From: JBCDBH01 sp039184055
GTDB lineage: Bacteria; Acidobacteriota; Thermoanaerobaculia; Multivoradales; J023
Assembly (NCBI GenBank): GCA_039184055.1
Contig: JBCDBH010000227.1
Location: forward strand, 1 to 9,672
Direction: 5' to 3'
DNA length: 9,672 nucleotides
Every line of letters starts with the position of its first letter. Within the stretch, counting starts at the first letter, position 1. Shown here piece after piece: positions 6,723-9,672 of the stretch. The position numbers were made by a program, and so were the translations under genes. The notes under the pieces were generated by a model. It made no database searches, was not told the DNA's origin, and saw only the letters and a program-made list of their open reading frames with translations.

Positions 6723-6729
6723 CGTCGAT

Positions 6730-6868
6730 AGTTGCGGTAAAAGGAGCCTCGCTCGTGGCCTGTACGGGCCGTGGGTATTCAGGTACTGAAACCCCTTAGG
6801 GATCCGAGGAACGGAGCACGTGGAAGCCCGCAACTTCCGACGTTGCCGCCCGTTCGAGGAGGGACAAG
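6730..6868 (+). promoter_or_regulatory. Structured 5' leader with serial hairpins before the OmpA-like gene
   Basis: The untranslated leader contains five stem-loops in a row. They are GAGC/GCTC (6744-6754); GGCC/GGCC (6757-6770, extendable with G-T pairs); a 9-bp stem with one bulged A, GGGT-TTCAG with CTGAA-ACCC around a GTA loop (6773-6794); TCCG/CGGA (6803-6815); and a 9-bp stem with one bulged G, ACGTGGAAG with CTTCC-ACGT (6818-6843). The 7-nt loop of the last hairpin (CCCGCAA, 6827-6833) is complementary over 6 nt to TTGCGG at 6732-6737, the expected 5' end of the transcript, which would make a pseudoknot. The Shine-Dalgarno sequence AGGAGG (6857-6862) follows at once. I do not recognise a known riboswitch class; regulation of translation or mRNA stabilisation is possible. 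Confidence 0.5.
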
Positions 6869-8296
6869 ATGAAGAACCGTTGGACGACGCTCTTGGCCAT
6901 GGTGGCCATGATGGTCGTCACCGTCGGAGCCACACCGCTCGTGGCCGACGGCGGTGATGTCGCCGTTGGCGGCCAGTGCGGTCTGTTCACACTCGGTTAC
7001 GGTGTGACGCCAGATCAAGGCCAGTGGAGCGCAGCGACTTATTACAACTTATGGAATCGACCGGCCCCCGGCATTCCTGGAGCCGATCCGCTGTGGAACG
7101 GTTTCGACTATGAATGGCAGCGGATCAGTCTGGCGTTCGGCTACGGCATCACCGACAAGATCGCCATCCATGCCATGTTGCCGTTCGATCGTTTCGAAGG
7201 CGACGGCACCGACGGGCAGTTCAACTCGTTCAGCTCCGTCAATGGTTTCCCATTCCGTGGCGACATCGATTTCGACGGTCTCGGCAACCTGCGTCTCGGC
7301 GTCACCTTCCAGGTGGCGGGCGATGACGAGACCGGCTTTGCCATCAGCCCCTTCGTCGACCTGCCGACCGGTGATCCCGAAGACGGCGTGGTGACCGGTG
7401 ACACCGGCTTCGGTGTCAACTTGGCCTACACGACCAAGGGCTTCACCATCAATGGCGGCTATGCCGACCTCGGTGACAACGACGAGCCCTTCGATCCGTT
7501 GGTCTTCGTCTCACCTGAGCCCGGTTTCTTGCCTCGCCCCGCCGATGCGCAGGAAACCAGCCCGTTCTTCACCCTCGGTCTGGGCTACCAGCACGAGATC
7601 AATGATCGCTTCGACTGGATCACCGAGCTGGTCGGCATCATCTACGAAGAAGACGACTCCGACATCGAGGACGTCACCGAGCTGACCACCGGCTTTCGCG
7701 CCTCCTTTGGCCCGAGCAGCCGTTGGGCGTTCAATCTCGGTATTCGCGCCGCGTTGGCCGGTACCGAAGACACCGACATCGGTGGTCTGATCGGTCTGAC
7801 CTACAAGGCTGGTCGGGCTCCGGAGCCGGCGCCACCGCAACCGCCGACCCCGCCGCCACCGGCACCGCCGCCACCACCGCCACCGCCGCCGCCACCGCCG
7901 CCGCCACCGCCGCCGGCGTTCCCGGAGCTGGTGACCCCGAACACCGTTTTCGAGGGTTGTCCGGCACCCAAGGGCAAGGCCAAGCAGCAGCGTTGGGATT
8001 GCGGCTCGGATGTGCGTGAGGTGGTCTACTTCGTGCGTAACCTCGCCGAGATCAACGCCGAGCAGCAGGCCAAGCTGTGTGACCTGGTGAGCCAGCTGCG
8101 GTTCTGCGACGAGCTGCAAGCCTGTATCGCCGGCCGTGTCACCAGCGGGGAAAACCCTGGTCTCGGAGACCTGCGCGCCAACGAGGTGATGCGCTTCCTC
8201 GAAGAGCAGAACGTCGATACCAGCCGGGTCAAGAAGGCCCCAGCGTGCTCCGCTCCGAGCGGCAGCGGCACCCAGGCTGACATCTACGTGCAATAA
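6869..8296 (+). CDS. Outer-membrane beta-barrel with poly-proline linker and degenerate OmpA-like C-terminal domain
   Basis: This 475-aa exported protein has a Sec signal peptide (about 1-27, MKNRWTTLL then a hydrophobic stretch to LVADG). Residues 35-313 alternate aromatic/hydrophobic and polar residues in short strands with acidic loops (for example ISLAFGYGITDKIAIHAML, GLGNLRLGVTFQVAG, ELTTGFRASFG, AFNLGIRAALAG), typical of an outer-membrane barrel related to MetA/transporter-type barrels. Residues 318-349 are a proline-rich linker. Residues about 382-455 resemble the OmpA peptidoglycan-anchoring fold (EVVYFVRNLAEINAEQQAKL ... LGDLRANEVMRFLEEQNVDTSRV), but the usual TD..G....N..LS core is altered to TSGENPGLGDLRA, so diaminopimelate binding may be weak; Arg436 is kept. 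Six cysteines cluster in this tail (364, 378, 404, 413, 419, 460), suggesting disulfides in the periplasm. ATG 6869 has AGGAGG with 6-nt spacing. It probably links outer membrane and cell wall or acts as a porin. Confidence 0.82.
   Translation: MKNRWTTLLAMVAMMVVTVGATPLVADGGDVAVGGQCGLFTLGYGVTPDQGQWSAATYYNLWNRPAPGIPGADPLWNGFDYEWQRISLAFGYGITDKIAIHAMLPFDRFEGDGTDGQFNSFSSVNGFPFRGDIDFDGLGNLRLGVTFQVAGDDETGFAISPFVDLPTGDPEDGVVTGDTGFGVNLAYTTKGFTINGGYADLGDNDEPFDPLVFVSPEPGFLPRPADAQETSPFFTLGLGYQHEINDRFDWITELVGIIYEEDDSDIEDVTELTTGFRASFGPSSRWAFNLGIRAALAGTEDTDIGGLIGLTYKAGRAPEPAPPQPPTPPPPAPPPPPPPPPPPPPPPPPAFPELVTPNTVFEGCPAPKGKAKQQRWDCGSDVREVVYFVRNLAEINAEQQAKLCDLVSQLRFCDELQACIAGRVTSGENPGLGDLRANEVMRFLEEQNVDTSRVKKAPACSAPSGSGTQADIYVQ
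7820..7915. repeat. Low-complexity CCG/CCA tract encoding a proline-rich linker
   Basis: Codons CCG and CCA dominate this 96-nt stretch, which encodes residues 318-349 of the OmpA-like protein; the last 17 residues before Ala350 are all proline. The linker would form a stiff polyproline helix spanning from the barrel into the periplasm. The tract is a slippage-prone repeat and would also stall ribosomes unless elongation factor P acts on it. Confidence 0.95.
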
Positions 8297-8304
8297 GCGC
8301 TCGC

Positions 8305-8320
8305 TCGCTCGACAGAGCGA
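8305..8320 (+). repeat. Small hairpin between stop codon and terminator
   Basis: TCGCTC (8305-8310) and GAGCGA (8315-8320) form a 6-bp stem with a GACA loop, just after the stop of the OmpA-like gene and 5 nt before the terminator stem. It sits in a GCTC tetranucleotide run (8299-8310). It may add stability to the mRNA 3' end. Confidence 0.55.
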
Positions 8321-8325
8321 TGACG

Positions 8326-8357
8326 AAGCCCCCGCTCAGCGGGGGCTTTTTCTTTTT
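8326..8357 (+). terminator. Intrinsic terminator of the OmpA-like gene
   Basis: A perfect 10-bp stem, AAGCCCCCGC (8326-8335) with GCGGGGGCTT (8339-8348), closes a TCA loop and is followed by a T-rich tail (TTTTTCTTTTT, 8347-8357). It is by far the strongest terminator in the window and ends the transcript of the OmpA-like gene. Confidence 0.95.
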
Positions 8358-8437
8358 CTCTTGTGTATTTCGTGAGCAAAAGACACGTGGGTGCCGTAGA
8401 TGCAAGGCGTCTCCTGACAGCTTCCGTGCGTTCTCGC

Positions 8438-8466
8438 TTGATCTCGTCTTGGTGCGTGTGTAGGCT
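8438..8466 (+). promoter_or_regulatory. Possible promoter of the DUF11 gene
   Basis: TTGATC (8438-8443) and TAGGCT (8461-8466) are 17 nt apart. Transcription would start near 8473, giving a leader of about 170 nt. The -10 match is poor, so this is a weak call. Confidence 0.3.
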
Positions 8467-8471
8467 GCGCC

Positions 8472-8496
8472 CACGGACAAGCTCGTACGAGCCGTG
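8472..8496. repeat. Palindrome GCTCGTACGAGC with outer CACGG/CCGTG arms
   Basis: The 12-bp perfect palindrome GCTCGTACGAGC lies at 8481-8492. CACGG (8472-8476) and CCGTG (8492-8496) add outer arms, with ACAAG unpaired on one side. It sits where transcription from the proposed 8438-8466 promoter would start, so it could be an operator or the first hairpin of the leader. Confidence 0.6.
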
Positions 8497-8577
8497 ATTG
8501 GGCATCGTCATGATCCTCTTCAGCGACAATCTCGTCGTGGGGTGGGATCAATCACGAAGTCGCGACACGTCTATCTC

Positions 8578-8597
8578 GGGATGTCCCGGGATATCCC
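8578..8597. repeat. Two adjacent 10-bp palindromes before the DUF11 gene
   Basis: GGGATGTCCC (8578-8587) and GGGATATCCC (8588-8597) abut each other; each is an inverted repeat of GGGA/TCCC, and together they are a 10-bp direct repeat differing at one base. The 10-bp period is about one helical turn, as expected for two regulator dimers binding on the same face of the DNA. Outer TCT (8574-8576) and AGA (8598-8600) extend the overall symmetry. Confidence 0.6.
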
Positions 8598-8643
8598 AGA
8601 GGCAGTACCGTTTTCGAAGTCGCCGGTAGGTGGAGGACAGAGG

Positions 8644-9672
8644 ATGAGTCGGAGGCAGACGTTTCTCTTGATCGCGGCCGTAGGGTTCGGCCTCTTCTTT
8701 GCCGCCGGTTGGATCGGTGCTGAATCCACCCAGCCACGCTCGGGTGAGACCGTATCGACCGAGAGCTTTACCTTGCCAGCAGGGCAATCCGTGGTGATCG
8801 AATTCGAGGTCACGGTCGACAACCCGGTTGGAGCGGGAGCCAGCTTCATCTCCAACCAGGGCTCGGTGACCGGCAATTTCACCACCGTGGCCACGGTCGA
8901 TCCCGACGCCAGTCCGGATCCTTCGGGCGACGACGCCACCGACACGCTGCTCGGCGCGGCTCCAGACCTTACGCTGACCAAGGACGACGGCAGTCCAGCG
9001 TTCGTGCTTCCTGGCGCGACCCTCGTCTATACCCTGACGTTCGAAAACGTCGGTAATCAGACTGCGTCCGGTGTCGTGATCACCGAGACCGTGCCCGCAG
9101 GTACGACTTTCAACGCCGCCTCGAGCACCGCCGGTTGGGTGTGCGCGCCCGACAACACCGCCGGTTCGACCTGCACCTTGGCAATCGGCGCGGTAGTTGC
9201 CGGAGCGGGTGCGGCGAGTGTGAATTTCGCCGTCGACGTCGACGATCCGTTCATGGCCGGCATGCAGATCGACAACACCGCGTCGATCGCCGATGACGGC
9301 ACGGGCGGCACCGACCCGACGCCCGGAAACAACGAAGATTCGACGACGACGACGGTGGTGATCGACGCCGATCTCGAGATCACCAAGACGGTCGACAATC
9401 CCACTCCACTGGTCGGTGAGCAGGTCACTTTTACCATCACCGTGACCAACAGCGGTCCGTCACCGGCCACCAATGTCGTGGTCACCGACGTGCTCGAAAC
9501 CGCCTTCGCCAACCCGATGGCGGTCGAGAGTCAGGGTACCTACGACACCGGAACCGGAATCTGGACGGTCGGCACCATCAACGCGCTGGGCACCGCAACG
9601 CTCGACATCACCGTCGACGTTCTGCCCTCGGCGAGTGATCCGATGGCGACGGGTGCCTTCATCGATGTCTTC
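8644..9672 (+). CDS. Secreted DUF11-repeat surface protein, N-terminal part
   Basis: The frame is open for 343 codons and runs off the right edge. An N-terminal signal peptide (MSRRQTFLLIAAVGFGLFFAAG-type, about residues 1-26, likely cut after WIGA) sends it out of the cytoplasm. Three beta-sandwich units follow: a partial one (about 42-105, beginning TLPAGQSVVIEFEVTVDN), a full DUF11 repeat (108-238, beginning DLTLTKDDGSPAFVLPGATLVYTLTFENVGN in pattern, with a possible Cys167-Cys177 disulfide), and a second repeat (243 onward, LEITKTVDNPTPLVGEQV then FTITVTNSGPSPATNVVVTDVL). Units are separated by acidic Asp/Thr/Gly/Asn-rich linkers (for example DDGTGGTDPTPGNNEDS) that could bind calcium. 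Such proteins are usually large and cell-surface or extracellular, often adhesive. ATG 8644 is preferred because GGAGG (8632-8636) is 7 nt upstream and the signal peptide begins there; an in-frame ATG at 8581 would add 21 residues without a ribosome site. Confidence 0.88.
   Translation, partial: MSRRQTFLLIAAVGFGLFFAAGWIGAESTQPRSGETVSTESFTLPAGQSVVIEFEVTVDNPVGAGASFISNQGSVTGNFTTVATVDPDASPDPSGDDATDTLLGAAPDLTLTKDDGSPAFVLPGATLVYTLTFENVGNQTASGVVITETVPAGTTFNAASSTAGWVCAPDNTAGSTCTLAIGAVVAGAGAASVNFAVDVDDPFMAGMQIDNTASIADDGTGGTDPTPGNNEDSTTTTVVIDADLEITKTVDNPTPLVGEQVTFTITVTNSGPSPATNVVVTDVLETAFANPMAVESQGTYDTGTGIWTVGTINALGTATLDITVDVLPSASDPMATGAFIDVF

Larger units (their letters stand above)
8358..8643. other. 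Intergenic region before the DUF11 gene; no gene seen
   Basis: Between the terminator and the next start codon I see no supportable gene. A 40-codon GTG frame at 8371 and several minus-strand frames lack a ribosome site or any recognisable sequence. The stretch holds a possible promoter, a hyphenated palindrome and a pair of adjacent 10-bp palindromes, listed separately, and a Shine-Dalgarno GGAGG at 8632-8636. Confidence 0.6.

Noticed and set aside
6730..6868. c-di-GMP riboswitch, tempting because a PilZ protein is nearby
   Set aside because: The conserved GEMM core sequences are not present, so I left the leader as an unclassified structure.
7511..8293. 260-codon minus-strand frame opposite the OmpA-like gene
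   Set aside because: Its RRWRRRWRR-like run is only the reverse reading of the proline codon tract.
8371..8499. Short GTG-started frame of about 40 codons after the terminator
   Set aside because: No ribosome site, no hydrophobic segment or motif, and its start lies only about 14 nt past the terminator tail, upstream of the only promoter candidate.

Overview
The window is high-GC bacterial chromosome from a Gram-negative organism. It encodes an outer-membrane-type beta-barrel with an OmpA-like periplasmic tail, a Sec-exported serine hydrolase and a PilZ (c-di-GMP) protein. The gene mix (secreted DUF11-repeat protein, PilZ protein with a degenerate receiver, poly-proline OmpA-like protein) would fit Acidobacteriota or a similar deep Gram-negative lineage. 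That placement is a guess from style, not from a marker gene. There is no rRNA, tRNA, CRISPR array, transposase, integrase or phage gene.

Left end (1-993, minus strand): a two-gene operon. A small DUF2256-DUF3253 fusion protein is followed, with a 4-nt ATGA overlap, by a cryptochrome/photolyase-related protein of the iron-sulfur (PhrB-like) class, cut off by the window edge. Region 1043-3072 (plus strand): a GT-B glycosyltransferase is translationally coupled through TTGA to a zinc-dependent PIG-L/LmbE deacetylase, which suggests a glycoconjugate-building pair. Region 3061-4266 (minus strand): an exported beta-lactamase-fold serine hydrolase, whose 3' end overlaps the deacetylase gene by 12 nt tail to tail. 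From the divergent intergenic region a plus-strand pair starts: a pseudo-receiver/PilZ protein (4462-5154) and, with another ATGA overlap, the metallo-dipeptidase PepD (5151-6677).

The right third is envelope-related. After a compact promoter, a roughly 139-nt leader packed with hairpins (including a loop complementary to the predicted 5' end of the transcript) precedes a 475-aa beta-barrel/poly-Pro/OmpA-like protein, which ends in a strong intrinsic terminator. A 347-nt intergenic stretch with a possible promoter and several palindromes then leads into a secreted DUF11-repeat surface protein that runs off the right edge.

Most genes are recognisable family members. The least explained items are the structured leader before the OmpA-like gene, the DUF2256-DUF3253/photolyase operon with its in-frame 15-bp tandem repeat, the PilZ-PepD coupling, and the tandem palindromes before the DUF11 gene. 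I did not find a convincing undescribed multi-gene system.
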